From: Microvirga sesbaniae
Lineage (GTDB): Bacteria > Pseudomonadota > Alphaproteobacteria > Rhizobiales > Beijerinckiaceae
Length of the DNA stretch: 64,000 bases
Reading direction: 5' to 3'
Assembly (NCBI RefSeq): GCF_025460805.1
Contig: NZ_JAMXFJ010000003.1
Coordinates: 58,518-122,517 of the forward strand
Part shown: piece by piece, positions 50,832-59,787 of the stretch
Layout of the letters: every line of letters starts with the position of its first letter
Position numbering within the stretch: position 1 is the first letter of the stretch
Notes under the pieces: model-generated
The model's input: the letters and a program-made list of their open reading frames with translations, nothing else
The model's database searches: none
What the model was told of the DNA's origin: nothing
Program-made: the position numbers and the translations under genes

Positions 50832-53282
50832 ATGCCCAAGAAGCTGGTCGTCATCGGCAACGGCATGGCCGCGGGCCGCGCCCTGGATGAACTGTTCGAG
50901 CGCGCGCCCGGAGCCTACGAGGTCACGATCTTCGGCGCGGAGCCGCGGGTGAACTACAACCGCATCATGCTCTCGCCCGTTCTGTCCGGCGAGAAGACCT
51001 ACGAAGACATCCTGATCCACGACGACGCCTGGTACGAGGCGCATGGCATCACGCTCCATCGCGGCAAGCCGGCCGTGACGATCGACCGCCTGGCCAAGCG
51101 CGTGATCGCGGCCGACGGCACGGCCGCGGAGTACGACCAGCTCATCGTCGCCACCGGATCGATGCCCTTCGTGGTGCCGATCCCCGGCGCGACCCTGCCG
51201 GGCGTGGTCACGTACCGCGACCTGGACGACGTCAACACGATGCTCGAGGCGGCGCAGGGCGGGGGGCGGGCCGTCGTCATCGGCGGCGGCCTCCTCGGTC
51301 TCGAGGCGGCGGCGGGTCTGAAAGCGCAGGGCATGGAGGTCACGGTCCTGCACCTCATGCCGACCCTGATGGAACGCCAGCTCGACCCGTCCGCCGGATA
51401 CCTGCTGCAGAAGGCGTTCGAGGATCGCGGCATCGCCGTGCGGTGCAAGGCCAACACCCACGCGATCCTCGGCGAGACCCGTGTGACCGGCGTCAGGCTC
51501 GACGACGGCACCGAGATTCCGGCCGACATCGTGGTCATGGCGGTCGGCATCCGGCCGAACGCGGCGCTGGCGAAGGAAGCCGGGATCGAGACCAACCGGG
51601 GCGTCCTCGTGGGCGACGACATGCGCACGAGCGATCCCGACATCTTCTCGGTCGGCGAATGCGTCGAGCATCGAGGGCTCTGCTACGGCCTCGTGGCTCC
51701 CCTCTACGAGATGGCGAAGGTCGTGGCGGCGCAGCTCGCCGGCGACGCGACGGCCGCCTATACCGGCTCTGTCACCGCCACCAAGCTGAAGGTCACGGGC
51801 ATCGACCTGTTCTCGGCGGGCGATTTCAGCGAGGCCATGGACCGGCAGGAGATCGTCCTGCGCGATGCCGCGCGGGGTGTCTACAAGCGCCTCGTGCTCA
51901 AGGAGAACCGCATCGTCGGCGCGGTGCTCTACGGCGAGACCGGGGACGGGTCCTGGTTCTTCGATCTCCTGCGCAGGGAGACGGACGTCTCCGAGCTGCG
52001 CGACACCCTGATTTTCGGCCAGTCCTATGTCGGGGGCGTTCCCCTGGACCCTATGGCGGCCGTTGCAGCCTTGCCGGATGATGCGGAAATCTGCGGCTGC
52101 AACGGCGTCTGCAAGGGCAGGATCGTCCAGGCGATCAACGACAAGGGCCTCAGCACGGTCGGCGATGTGAGGGCGCACACGAAAGCCTCCGCATCCTGCG
52201 GCACCTGCACGGGCCTCGTCGAGCAGGTGATGACCCTCACCCTGGGAGACAAGTTCGCGAAATCGGCCGTCGAGCCCCTCTGCGGCTGCACCGAACTCGG
52301 CCATGACGACGTGCGCCGGCTCATCCGGGCGGCGGGGCTCAAATCGATCCCGGCTGTGATGCAGGAACTCGGCTGGAAGACCTCCTGTGGCTGCGCCAAG
52401 TGCCGGCCGGCCTTGAACTACTACCTCCTCTGCGACTGGCCGGAGGAATACGAGGACGACGGCCGCTCGCGCTTCATCAACGAGCGCGTCCACGCCAACA
52501 TTCAGAAGGACGGCACCTATTCGGTCGTGCCGCGCATGTGGGGCGGCCTGACCAACCCGCGCGAGCTGCGCGCGATCGCCGACGTGGCCGAGAAATACAA
52601 CATCCCGACCGTGAAGGTCACGGGCGGGCAGCGGATCGATCTGCTGGGCGTGCGCAAGGAGGACCTGCCGGCGGTCTGGGCCGATCTCAACGATGCCGGC
52701 ATGGTCTCGGGCCATGCCTATGCCAAGGGCCTGCGCACGGTGAAGACCTGCGTCGGCAAGGAGTGGTGCCGGTTCGGCACGCAGGACTCCACCGGGCTGG
52801 GCGTCCGGATCGAGCGGTTCATGTGGGGCTCCTGGACGCCGGCGAAGGTCAAGATGGGCGTCTCCGGGTGCCCGCGGAACTGCTCGGAAGCGACCTGCAA
52901 GGATGTCGGGGTGATCTGCGTCGATTCCGGCTACGAGATCCATTTCGCAGGCGCCGCCGGCATTCACATCAAGGGCACGCAGGTGCTCTGCAAGGTGGCC
53001 GGGGAGGACGAATGCATCGAGGTGATCGCCGCCCTCACCCAGCTCTATCGCGAGCAGGGGCATTACCTCGAGCGCATGTACAAATGGGCCGACAGGGTCG
53101 GGGTGGATTCCATCCGCGCCGCCGTGGTGGACGATCTGGAGAAGCGCCGTGACCTCTACGGGCGCTTCGTGATCTCGCAGCGCGGTGCGCAGATCGATCC
53201 ATGGGCCGAGCGGGTCGCGGGCCGGGATGCGCACGAGTTCAGGCCCATGGCGAACTTCACCCTGGCGGAGGCGGCGGAATGA
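50832..53282 (+). CDS. nirB: Assimilatory NAD(P)H-nitrite reductase large subunit
   Basis: An 816-residue cytoplasmic enzyme reducing nitrite to ammonium with six electrons. FAD-binding VVIGNGMAAGRALDEL is at 6-21 and the NAD(P)H motif VVIGGGLLGLEAAAG at 148-162. Two BFD-type [2Fe-2S] regions follow: Cys 421, 423, 427 with 456 and 459, and Cys 484, 486 with 519, 521, 524. The siroheme/[4Fe-4S] ligands are C640VGKEWC646 and C680PRNC684. All are intact. It overlaps nirD by four bases. Confidence 0.95.
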   Translation: MPKKLVVIGNGMAAGRALDELFERAPGAYEVTIFGAEPRVNYNRIMLSPVLSGEKTYEDILIHDDAWYEAHGITLHRGKPAVTIDRLAKRVIAADGTAAEYDQLIVATGSMPFVVPIPGATLPGVVTYRDLDDVNTMLEAAQGGGRAVVIGGGLLGLEAAAGLKAQGMEVTVLHLMPTLMERQLDPSAGYLLQKAFEDRGIAVRCKANTHAILGETRVTGVRLDDGTEIPADIVVMAVGIRPNAALAKEAGIETNRGVLVGDDMRTSDPDIFSVGECVEHRGLCYGLVAPLYEMAKVVAAQLAGDATAAYTGSVTATKLKVTGIDLFSAGDFSEAMDRQEIVLRDAARGVYKRLVLKENRIVGAVLYGETGDGSWFFDLLRRETDVSELRDTLIFGQSYVGGVPLDPMAAVAALPDDAEICGCNGVCKGRIVQAINDKGLSTVGDVRAHTKASASCGTCTGLVEQVMTLTLGDKFAKSAVEPLCGCTELGHDDVRRLIRAAGLKSIPAVMQELGWKTSCGCAKCRPALNYYLLCDWPEEYEDDGRSRFINERVHANIQKDGTYSVVPRMWGGLTNPRELRAIADVAEKYNIPTVKVTGGQRIDLLGVRKEDLPAVWADLNDAGMVSGHAYAKGLRTVKTCVGKEWCRFGTQDSTGLGVRIERFMWGSWTPAKVKMGVSGCPRNCSEATCKDVGVICVDSGYEIHFAGAAGIHIKGTQVLCKVAGEDECIEVIAALTQLYREQGHYLERMYKWADRVGVDSIRAAVVDDLEKRRDLYGRFVISQRGAQIDPWAERVAGRDAHEFRPMANFTLAEAAE

Positions 53283-53611
53283 GCGAATGGATCGATGTGG
53301 GCACGGTCGACGACGTGCCTCTCCTCGGATCGCGCGTGGTGCAGGCGCCGTCCGGCGACATCGCGGTCTTCAAGGCGGCGGACGGAACGCTCTTCGCCCT
53401 GCGCGACCGCTGCCCTCACAAGGGAGGGCCGCTGTCGCAAGGCATCGTGCACGGCCATTCCGTGACCTGTCCGCTGCACAACTGGGTGATCAGCCTGGAC
53501 AGCGGCGAGGCGCAGGGGGCCGATCAAGGCTGCGCGCACAGGATCCCGCTGCGGGTCGAGGGTGGCCGCATCCTGCTCACGGCGTCCGCGCTCATGGCGC
53601 GAGCGGCCTGA
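53279..53611 (+). CDS. nirD: Nitrite reductase small subunit (Rieske type)
   Basis: A 110-residue Rieske-like subunit of NirBD. The cluster motifs are CPHKGGPLSQG and CPLHNW, with both Cys and both His present, so it probably binds [2Fe-2S]; many NirD proteins have lost these ligands, so this is the ferredoxin-bearing type. The ATGA overlap with nirB ensures coupled translation. Confidence 0.93.
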   Translation: MSEWIDVGTVDDVPLLGSRVVQAPSGDIAVFKAADGTLFALRDRCPHKGGPLSQGIVHGHSVTCPLHNWVISLDSGEAQGADQGCAHRIPLRVEGGRILLTASALMARAA

Positions 53612-53620
53612 GGGGGACGG

Positions 53621-56281
53621 ATGGCGACCGGATCCCCGACCCGGACCACATGCCCCTATTGCGGCGTCGGCTGCGGCGTCGTGGCGACCCCGCAGGAGGA
53701 CGGAACCGTCTCGATCGCGGGAGATCGGCGGCATCCCGCCAATTTCGGCCGCCTGTGCTCGAAAGGTTCGGCCCTGGGCGAGACGCTGAGCCTCGACGAC
53801 CGTCTGCTCCATCCGGAGGTGAACGGACGGCGGGCCGGATGGGATGACGCGCTCGATCTCGTGGCGCGGCGTTTCTCGGAGACGATTGCCGCCCATGGGC
53901 CGGATTCGGTCGCCTTCTACGGCTCCGGGCAACTCCTCACGGAGGATTATTACGTCGCCAACAAGCTGATGAAGGGCTTCATCGGCGCGGCCAATATCGA
54001 CACCAACTCCCGGCTCTGCATGGCCTCGTCGGTGGCCGGCCACATCCGGGCGTTCGGATCCGACACCGTCCCCGGCACCTACGAGGATCTCGAAGAGGCC
54101 GATCTCGTCGTCCTCGTCGGCTCGAACATGACCTGGTGCCATCCGGTCCTGTTCCAGCGGCTTCTGGCGGCGCGCGAGCGGCGCGGCACGACGATCGTGG
54201 TGGTCGATCCGCGCCGCACCGTGACGGCGGAGGCGGCCGATCTCCATCTGGCGATCGCGCCCAACTCCGACGTGGCGCTGTTCGCCGGCCTGCTCGATCA
54301 CCTCGACCGGACAGGCCTGCGTGACCGCGACTACGTGGAACGTCACACCTCGGGTCTCGACGAGGCACTGGCGGCCGCGCGGCGCCGCGGCTTTCCGGGC
54401 GCCATGGAGGCGACGCGCCTTCCCGCCGAGCAGCTTCGCGCGTTCTACACGCTGTGGAGCCGCTCGGAGCGCGTCGTCACGGCCTATTCGCAGGGTGTCA
54501 ACCAGTCGGTGGCCGGCACCGACAAGGTCAATGCCATCATCAACTGCCATCTGTTCACCGGCCGGATCGGACGGCCCGGCATGGGGCCGTTCTCCCTGAC
54601 CGGCCAGCCCAACGCCATGGGCGGGCGCGAGGTGGGAGGGCTCGCCACCATGCTGGCCGCTCATCTCGACATCAACCGCCCGGACCATCGCGAGCTGGTG
54701 CGGTCCTTCTGGGGCAGTCCCGGGACCGCCGCCCGGCCCGGCCTGAAGGCCGTGGATCTCTTCCGCGCAATCGGCCAGGGGCGCGTCAAGGCGGTCTGGA
54801 TCATGGGCACCAATCCGGCCGATTCCATGCCCGACGCCGATGCCGTCGAGGATGCCCTGCGCGCATGCCCGTTCGTGGTCGTGAGCGACGTCACACGGAC
54901 CGACACCACCCGGCACGCCGATGTCCTCCTGCCGGCCGCCGCCTGGGCGGAGAAGAGCGGCACGGTGACGAATTCCGAGCGCCGCATCTCGCGCCAGCGC
55001 GCGTTTCTGAAGCCGCCGGGCGAAGCGCGACCCGACTGGCGCATCGTCTGCGACGTGGCCGCCCGCATGGGCTTTTCCGAGGCCTTCGACTACCGGTCGC
55101 CGGCGGAGATCTTCCGCGAACACGCGGCCCTGTCCGGGCTCGCGAACGACGGAACGCGCGACTTCGACATCTCCGCCTGCGCCGGGCTGAGCGAGAGCGC
55201 CTACGATGCGCTGGCGCCGGTCCAGTGGCCGCGCCGGCCGGGCGAGGGGCTCGACGGCACCGCGACGCGCTTCTTCGCCGAGGGCGGATTCTACACGCCC
55301 GACCGCCGAGGGCGCTTCGTCCCGACGCCGGTCGCGCCGCCGGAGGTCTCGGAGGAGTTCCCGGTGATCCTCAACACGGGCCGCATCCGCGATCAGTGGC
55401 ACACCATGACGCGCACGGCGAAGACGCCGCGCCTGACGAGCCATTACGCGGAGAGCTTCTGCGAGATCCATCCGGAGGACGCCGAAGATGCCGGCATCGC
55501 TCCCGCCACCCTGGTGCGGATCGTCAGCCCGCAGGGCACGGCGGTCGTGCGCGCGCTGGTGACCGAGCGCCAGCAGAAGGGCAGCGTCTTCGTTCCCATG
55601 CACTGGACGGACCAGCACGCCGCGCAGGGACGCATCGGCGCGGCGGTTCTGCCGGCGGCGGATCCCGTCTCGGGGCAGCCGGGTCTCAAGTTCTCGCACG
55701 CGCGCATCGAACCTTGCGAGGTCGCCTGGTACGGCTTCGCGGTGGTGCGCAACAGGCCGGAGACGGTCCCGGCGGAGTACTGGGCGCTCGCCCGCACGGA
55801 CGGGGGCTGGCGCATCGAGCTTGCCGGCGCCGCGCGGGCGCAGGACTGGGCCACGTATGCCGCCGCTCTGATCGGTCGCGGCGAGGATCCCGAGACGCTC
55901 TCCTACAGCGACCAGGACCGGGCGAGCTTCCGGCTCGCGACCTTCTCGGGCGATCGCCTGCTGGGCGCGCTGTTCATCGCCCCACAGCCGGTCGCCGTCT
56001 CGCGCACATGGGTGGTCGGGCATCTGGCGGCGCCGGCAATCCGTGGCGCGGAGCGCCTGCGCCTGCTGAGCGGGCGACCGGGTGCCGACCAGCCGGATCC
56101 CGGCCCGATCGTCTGCGCGTGCTTCTCGGTCGGAGCGAACCGGATCGCGGCCGCCGTCGCGGACGGCGCCGCAAGCGTGGACGCGGTCGGCGAGGCCGTC
56201 CGCGCGGGCACGAATTGCGGCTCCTGCCGCGTCGAAATCAGGAGGTTGATCGATGCTGCAACCCTTAAGACAGCCGTCTGA
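53621..56281 (+). CDS. nasA: Assimilatory nitrate reductase catalytic subunit
   Basis: An 886-residue cytoplasmic molybdopterin enzyme reducing nitrate to nitrite. The N-terminal [4Fe-4S] ligands are C11PYC14GVGC18 and C46. Cys133 (DTNSRLCMASS) is the expected molybdenum ligand. MGD-binding segments TGQPNAMGGRE, GTNPADSMPDA and WHTMTRT are clear. The C-terminal 60 residues form an extra BFD-like [2Fe-2S] domain (CACFSVG ... GTNCGSCRVEIRRLI), as in Klebsiella-type NasA. There is no separate electron-transfer gene nearby. Its 3' end overlaps cysG by 29 bases. Confidence 0.95.
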   Translation: MATGSPTRTTCPYCGVGCGVVATPQEDGTVSIAGDRRHPANFGRLCSKGSALGETLSLDDRLLHPEVNGRRAGWDDALDLVARRFSETIAAHGPDSVAFYGSGQLLTEDYYVANKLMKGFIGAANIDTNSRLCMASSVAGHIRAFGSDTVPGTYEDLEEADLVVLVGSNMTWCHPVLFQRLLAARERRGTTIVVVDPRRTVTAEAADLHLAIAPNSDVALFAGLLDHLDRTGLRDRDYVERHTSGLDEALAAARRRGFPGAMEATRLPAEQLRAFYTLWSRSERVVTAYSQGVNQSVAGTDKVNAIINCHLFTGRIGRPGMGPFSLTGQPNAMGGREVGGLATMLAAHLDINRPDHRELVRSFWGSPGTAARPGLKAVDLFRAIGQGRVKAVWIMGTNPADSMPDADAVEDALRACPFVVVSDVTRTDTTRHADVLLPAAAWAEKSGTVTNSERRISRQRAFLKPPGEARPDWRIVCDVAARMGFSEAFDYRSPAEIFREHAALSGLANDGTRDFDISACAGLSESAYDALAPVQWPRRPGEGLDGTATRFFAEGGFYTPDRRGRFVPTPVAPPEVSEEFPVILNTGRIRDQWHTMTRTAKTPRLTSHYAESFCEIHPEDAEDAGIAPATLVRIVSPQGTAVVRALVTERQQKGSVFVPMHWTDQHAAQGRIGAAVLPAADPVSGQPGLKFSHARIEPCEVAWYGFAVVRNRPETVPAEYWALARTDGGWRIELAGAARAQDWATYAAALIGRGEDPETLSYSDQDRASFRLATFSGDRLLGALFIAPQPVAVSRTWVVGHLAAPAIRGAERLRLLSGRPGADQPDPGPIVCACFSVGANRIAAAVADGAASVDAVGEAVRAGTNCGSCRVEIRRLIDAATLKTAV

Positions 56282-57728
56282 GGCGGATCCGGTCCGCCTC
56301 GGCCGGTTGGCCAAGCTGCCGGTCTTCTTCGACTTGAAGGACCGGCGCGCGGTCCTCGTCGGGGGATCGCCCGGCGCGGCCTGGAAGGCGGAGCTCCTCG
56401 CGGCCGCGGGAGCCCGCGTCGATGTCTACGCCCCGGACGTCTCCGCCGAGATGGACGCCCTGGTCGCGCGCGGCGCCGCCGACGGGGCTCTCGTCCTGCA
56501 CCGCTCGGAGTGGTCCCTGGGCATCCTGGAGAATGCGGCCCTCGCGGTGGCCGATCTCGACCGCGAGGACGAGGCGGAGGCTTTCGCGGCGGCGGCGCGG
56601 CGAGTGGGCGTTCCGGTCAACGTGGTCGACAAGCCCGGCCATTGCGATTTCCAGTTCGGGTCCGTGGTCAACCGCTCGCCGGTGGTGATCGGCATCTCGA
56701 CGGACGGCGCCGCGCCGATCCTCGGCCAGGCGATCCGCCGCAGGATCGAGACGCTGCTGCACCCCTCCGTGGCCTCCTGGGCGGCCTGCGCCAAGCACCT
56801 GCGCGAGCGCGTCATGGCGCGTCTCGCGCCCGGCATGACCCGGCGCGCCTTCTGGGAGCGCTTCGCCGATCTCGCCTTCCAGGGCCGGGAGCCGGACAGC
56901 TTCGGCCGCACCGTCGAGGCCGTGCTGGAGCAGATCGCCTGCGGGCCGGCGCAAAGGGTGGGGCGCGTGACCCTCGTGGGGGCGGGCCCGGGCGACGCGG
57001 AGCTTTTGACCCTCAAAGCCATGCGGGCGCTCCAGTCGGCCGACGTCATTCTCTTCGACGATCTCGTGTCCGAGGAAGTCCTGGAACTCGCCCGCCGCGA
57101 GGCGAAGCGCCTGATGGTCGGCAAGCGGGGAGGACGCGCCTCCTGCGCTCAGGGGGACATCAATGACCTCATGACCCGCCTGGCCCGCCAGGGAAAGCAC
57201 GTGGTGCGGCTGAAGTCCGGCGACCCGATGATCTTCGGCCGCGCCGGCGAGGAGATCGAGCATCTCGAGAAGGCCGGCATTCCCGTCGACGTGGTGCCGG
57301 GCGTCACGGCCGGAATCGCGCTGGCGTCCGCGCTCGGCGTGTCGCTCACCCATCGCGACATGGCGCATTCGGTCCGCTTCGTGACCGGATGCGCGAAGAC
57401 CGGACAGCTGCCGGCACGCCTCGACTGGCGCGGGCTGGCCGACCCGAACACCACGACGGTCTTCTACATGGCCGGCGGCACCGCGGGCGCGATCGCCGAC
57501 CGGCTGATCGCGGCGGGCTGCTCGCCGGAGCTGCCGGCCGTCATGGTGGCGAATGTGTCCCGCGGCGACGAACGCTGGGCCGGCCCGCTTGCTGATCTCG
57601 GCCGGGCCAGCGCACGGCGCGACCCTTCGAAGCCCGTCATCATCGCGGTCGGCCGGGTCTTCCGGCGTGCGATCGAAGCCGCGCCGTCACGGCCCGGGCC
57701 TCATCGGATGCTGGACGCGACGGCCTGA
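56253..57728 (+). CDS. cysG: Siroheme synthase CysG (fused methyltransferase/dehydrogenase/chelatase)
   Basis: A 491-residue multifunctional protein making siroheme from uroporphyrinogen III. Residues 20-225 are the precorrin-2 dehydrogenase/ferrochelatase (RAVLVGGSPGAAWKAELLAAAGA, ISTDGAAPILGQAIRRRIE); residues 237-475 are the SAM-dependent uroporphyrinogen methyltransferase (VTLVGAGPGDAELLTLKA, RLKSGDPMIFGRAGEE, VVPGVTAG). It provides the cofactor required by NirB in the same operon. Start and nasA end overlap, which ties siroheme output to nitrate reductase expression. Confidence 0.95.
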   Translation: MLQPLRQPSEADPVRLGRLAKLPVFFDLKDRRAVLVGGSPGAAWKAELLAAAGARVDVYAPDVSAEMDALVARGAADGALVLHRSEWSLGILENAALAVADLDREDEAEAFAAAARRVGVPVNVVDKPGHCDFQFGSVVNRSPVVIGISTDGAAPILGQAIRRRIETLLHPSVASWAACAKHLRERVMARLAPGMTRRAFWERFADLAFQGREPDSFGRTVEAVLEQIACGPAQRVGRVTLVGAGPGDAELLTLKAMRALQSADVILFDDLVSEEVLELARREAKRLMVGKRGGRASCAQGDINDLMTRLARQGKHVVRLKSGDPMIFGRAGEEIEHLEKAGIPVDVVPGVTAGIALASALGVSLTHRDMAHSVRFVTGCAKTGQLPARLDWRGLADPNTTTVFYMAGGTAGAIADRLIAAGCSPELPAVMVANVSRGDERWAGPLADLGRASARRDPSKPVIIAVGRVFRRAIEAAPSRPGPHRMLDATA

Positions 57729-57749
57729 GAGAACGATAAAGGCAGGATC

Positions 57750-58577
57750 ATGCTGGATGGACGCCGCATCGCCGTACCCGAGAGCCGGGAGCTCGATCTG
57801 TTCACGCGGATGCTCGAACGGCATGGCGCCGTCGCGGTGCGCTGCCCGCTCGTGTCGATCCACGACGCGGAGGATCCGGCCCCGGTGGAGGCCTGGATCG
57901 ACCGGCTGGTCCAGGGGATGCACGATGTCGTGGTTCTCTACACCGGGGAGGGCTTGTCGCGGCTTCTCGGCTTCGCGCGCCGCAGAGGCGTCGAAGCAGA
58001 CGTGATCGCCGCGCTGGGCCGGACGTGCAAGGTCGCCCGCGGGCCCAAGCCCGCGAAGGTCCTGCGCGGCATCGGCCTCGCGCCGGACGTGATGGCCGAG
58101 GAGCCGACGACGGCCGGGCTGATGACGACCCTGTCGGGCCTGTCCGTCACGGGCAGGCGCGTCGGCGTGCTTCTGTATCCGGGCGGCGAGGAGGCCCTGC
58201 CGGCCTTCCTCGAAGCCGCCGGCGCCATGGTCGATCCGGTCCTGAGCTATCGCTATGCCTCGCACGAGGAGGACGAACGGGTCGTCGCGTTGATCCGGGA
58301 ACTCGCGTCCGGCACGATCGACCTGATCGCCTTCACGAGCTCGGCCCAGGTGCGGCGGCTCAAGGAGGTCGCGCGCCGGTTCGGACTGGACCCGGACCTC
58401 GACGCGGCCATGCACGCGACCCTGGTCGCGGCCGTCGGGCCGGTCACCGCGGAGGCGGTCGAAAAGGCGGGATGGCCGGTCGATGCGATGCCGCAGGACA
58501 GCTACCATCTCAAACCGCTCGTGATGGCCTTCGGGCGCAGACTGTCCCGGGCGAGCGGCGTCAGCGCTCCCGCGTGA
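57750..58577 (+). CDS. Uroporphyrinogen-III synthase (HemD-like)
   Basis: A 275-residue protein of the HemD fold. It has the two-lobed pattern, GRRIAVPESRELDLFTRMLERHGA at the start, LYPGGEEALPAFLEAAGAMV in the second lobe and a FTSSAQVRRL motif. HemD closes hydroxymethylbilane to uroporphyrinogen III, the substrate of CysG directly upstream. No DNA-binding domain is attached, unlike HemD-regulator fusions found in nitrate clusters of some actinobacteria. It may be an extra copy dedicated to siroheme, or a diverged sensor. Its end overlaps the convergent YeeZ-like gene by 17 bases. Confidence 0.82.
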   Translation: MLDGRRIAVPESRELDLFTRMLERHGAVAVRCPLVSIHDAEDPAPVEAWIDRLVQGMHDVVVLYTGEGLSRLLGFARRRGVEADVIAALGRTCKVARGPKPAKVLRGIGLAPDVMAEEPTTAGLMTTLSGLSVTGRRVGVLLYPGGEEALPAFLEAAGAMVDPVLSYRYASHEEDERVVALIRELASGTIDLIAFTSSAQVRRLKEVARRFGLDPDLDAAMHATLVAAVGPVTAEAVEKAGWPVDAMPQDSYHLKPLVMAFGRRLSRASGVSAPA

Positions 58578-59445
58578 TCCCGTCCCCGGCCCGCAGCAGG
58601 GCCTGCAGACCCTCCCGATAGGTGGGATAACGCAGAGCCACGCCGAGCTCGGTCTTGATGCGCGTGTTCCGGACGCGCTTGTTGTCCGAGTAGAAGGAGC
58701 GCGCCATCGGGGTCTGGTCGGCGTCTTCGAACGCCACCTCCGGGGGCGGGTCGCGCCCGAGGAGTTGCGCCGCATAGGCGATCACGTCCTGCGGCGGACC
58801 CGGCTCGTCGTCCGCGACGTTGTAAACGGCGTTGCGGTGCGGGCGCTCGATGGAGGCCATCAGCACCTGGGCGATATCGGCCGTGTGGATGCGGTTGAAG
58901 ACCTGGCCCTTCTTGACGATGCGCTTGGCGCTGCCGTCGGCGATCTTCACCAGGGCGTTGCGGCCCGGTCCGTAGATGCCGGCGAGGCGAAAGACGTGCA
59001 CGGCGAAGGGCGCGCGCTCGCCGAGGGAGAGCCACTGCTCCTCGGCGGCGATCCGGTGGCGCGAGCGGATCGTGGCGGGGTTGGGCGCCGTCGATTCGTC
59101 CACCCAGGCGCCGTCCGCGTTGCCATAGACGCCGACCGTGGACAGGTAGCCGACCCAGCGCAGGTTCGCCGCCGCCGCGATGGCGTGAGAAAATTGCTCC
59201 AGCACCGGATCCGTCTCCCCAAGGGGAGGAATCGAGACGAGAAGCGCATCGGCCCGGGCGATCCGATCGGGGATGACGGGATCGAAACCGGCGCCGTCGA
59301 AACGGCAGGCCTGGATGCCGTCCGCCGCCATGGCCCGAACCTTCTCCGGCGACCGGACGGTGCCGCCGATCGCGGTGAACCGGTCACGATAAAGGCCGAT
59401 GAACTGGCGGACGGAGTAGCCGAGACCGAAAACGAACAGGTTCAT
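58561..59445 (-). CDS. YeeZ-like NAD-binding epimerase-fold protein
   Basis: A 294-residue extended-SDR-like protein. The N-terminal Rossmann motif is the shortened FVFGLGYSVRQF, as in the YeeZ family, followed by TVRSPEK and LLVSIPP. The YLSTVGVYG and FRLAGIYGPGRN segments are those of sugar-nucleotide epimerase relatives; the classic YxxxK tyrosine is not obvious, so catalysis is doubtful. It faces the nitrate operon with a 17-base convergent overlap. Function unknown. Confidence 0.78.
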   Translation of the reverse strand: MNLFVFGLGYSVRQFIGLYRDRFTAIGGTVRSPEKVRAMAADGIQACRFDGAGFDPVIPDRIARADALLVSIPPLGETDPVLEQFSHAIAAAANLRWVGYLSTVGVYGNADGAWVDESTAPNPATIRSRHRIAAEEQWLSLGERAPFAVHVFRLAGIYGPGRNALVKIADGSAKRIVKKGQVFNRIHTADIAQVLMASIERPHRNAVYNVADDEPGPPQDVIAYAAQLLGRDPPPEVAFEDADQTPMARSFYSDNKRVRNTRIKTELGVALRYPTYREGLQALLRAGDGITRER

Positions 59446-59787
59446 GAGACGACGGATCGATGAAACGGGAGGGGGCGTCGCAAGGACCCTAGCGCATCGT
59501 ACGGAAAAGTGGACCCACTTTTCACGTCCGATGCTCTGGCCCGGGCGGGCCGCGCCAGCAATCGTGCATGCTCACCACCGTCATGATCGGCACAGGGCCG
59601 GCGACGACGTGAGGGTGGGGTGGACAGCCGCCGAAGACGCCGGAACCTCCTGCCCGTCTTTCGCACCCGACTTTTCGGCAGCTTGATCCGGGCCCGTTCT
59701 TCGGGCCATAACATGCGGCCGAAACAGGCCGGGCTGTCGTCGGTCGAGCGGCTGTGCTCCCATCGAGCCCCAGCAGGGAGGCGATCC
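59446..59787. other. Intergenic region upstream of M20 amidohydrolase
   Basis: About 340 bases between divergent genes. It contains the palindromic repeat at 59494-59533. Frames that stay open through 59620-59787 are low-complexity arginine-rich and not convincing. No clear promoter motif is seen. Confidence 0.5.
59494..59533. repeat. Palindromic intergenic repeat (GCATCGGAC family)
   Basis: The inner arms GAAAAGTGG and CCACTTTTC are perfect complements around two bases; the outer arms GCATCG and CGATGC are also complementary with an imperfect stretch between. The same words occur at 6945-7011 and 61064-61113. Confidence 0.65.

Noticed and set aside
49074-53234. An antisense frame open for about 1386 codons across nrtA, nrtB, nrtC and nirB
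   Set aside because: It crosses several gene boundaries, has no domain features, and is explained by G/C-ending codons on the sense strand that rarely create antisense stops.
53156-56314. A second very long antisense frame opposite nirD and nasA
   Set aside because: Same codon-bias effect; the sense strand encodes a full nitrate reductase with all ligands.
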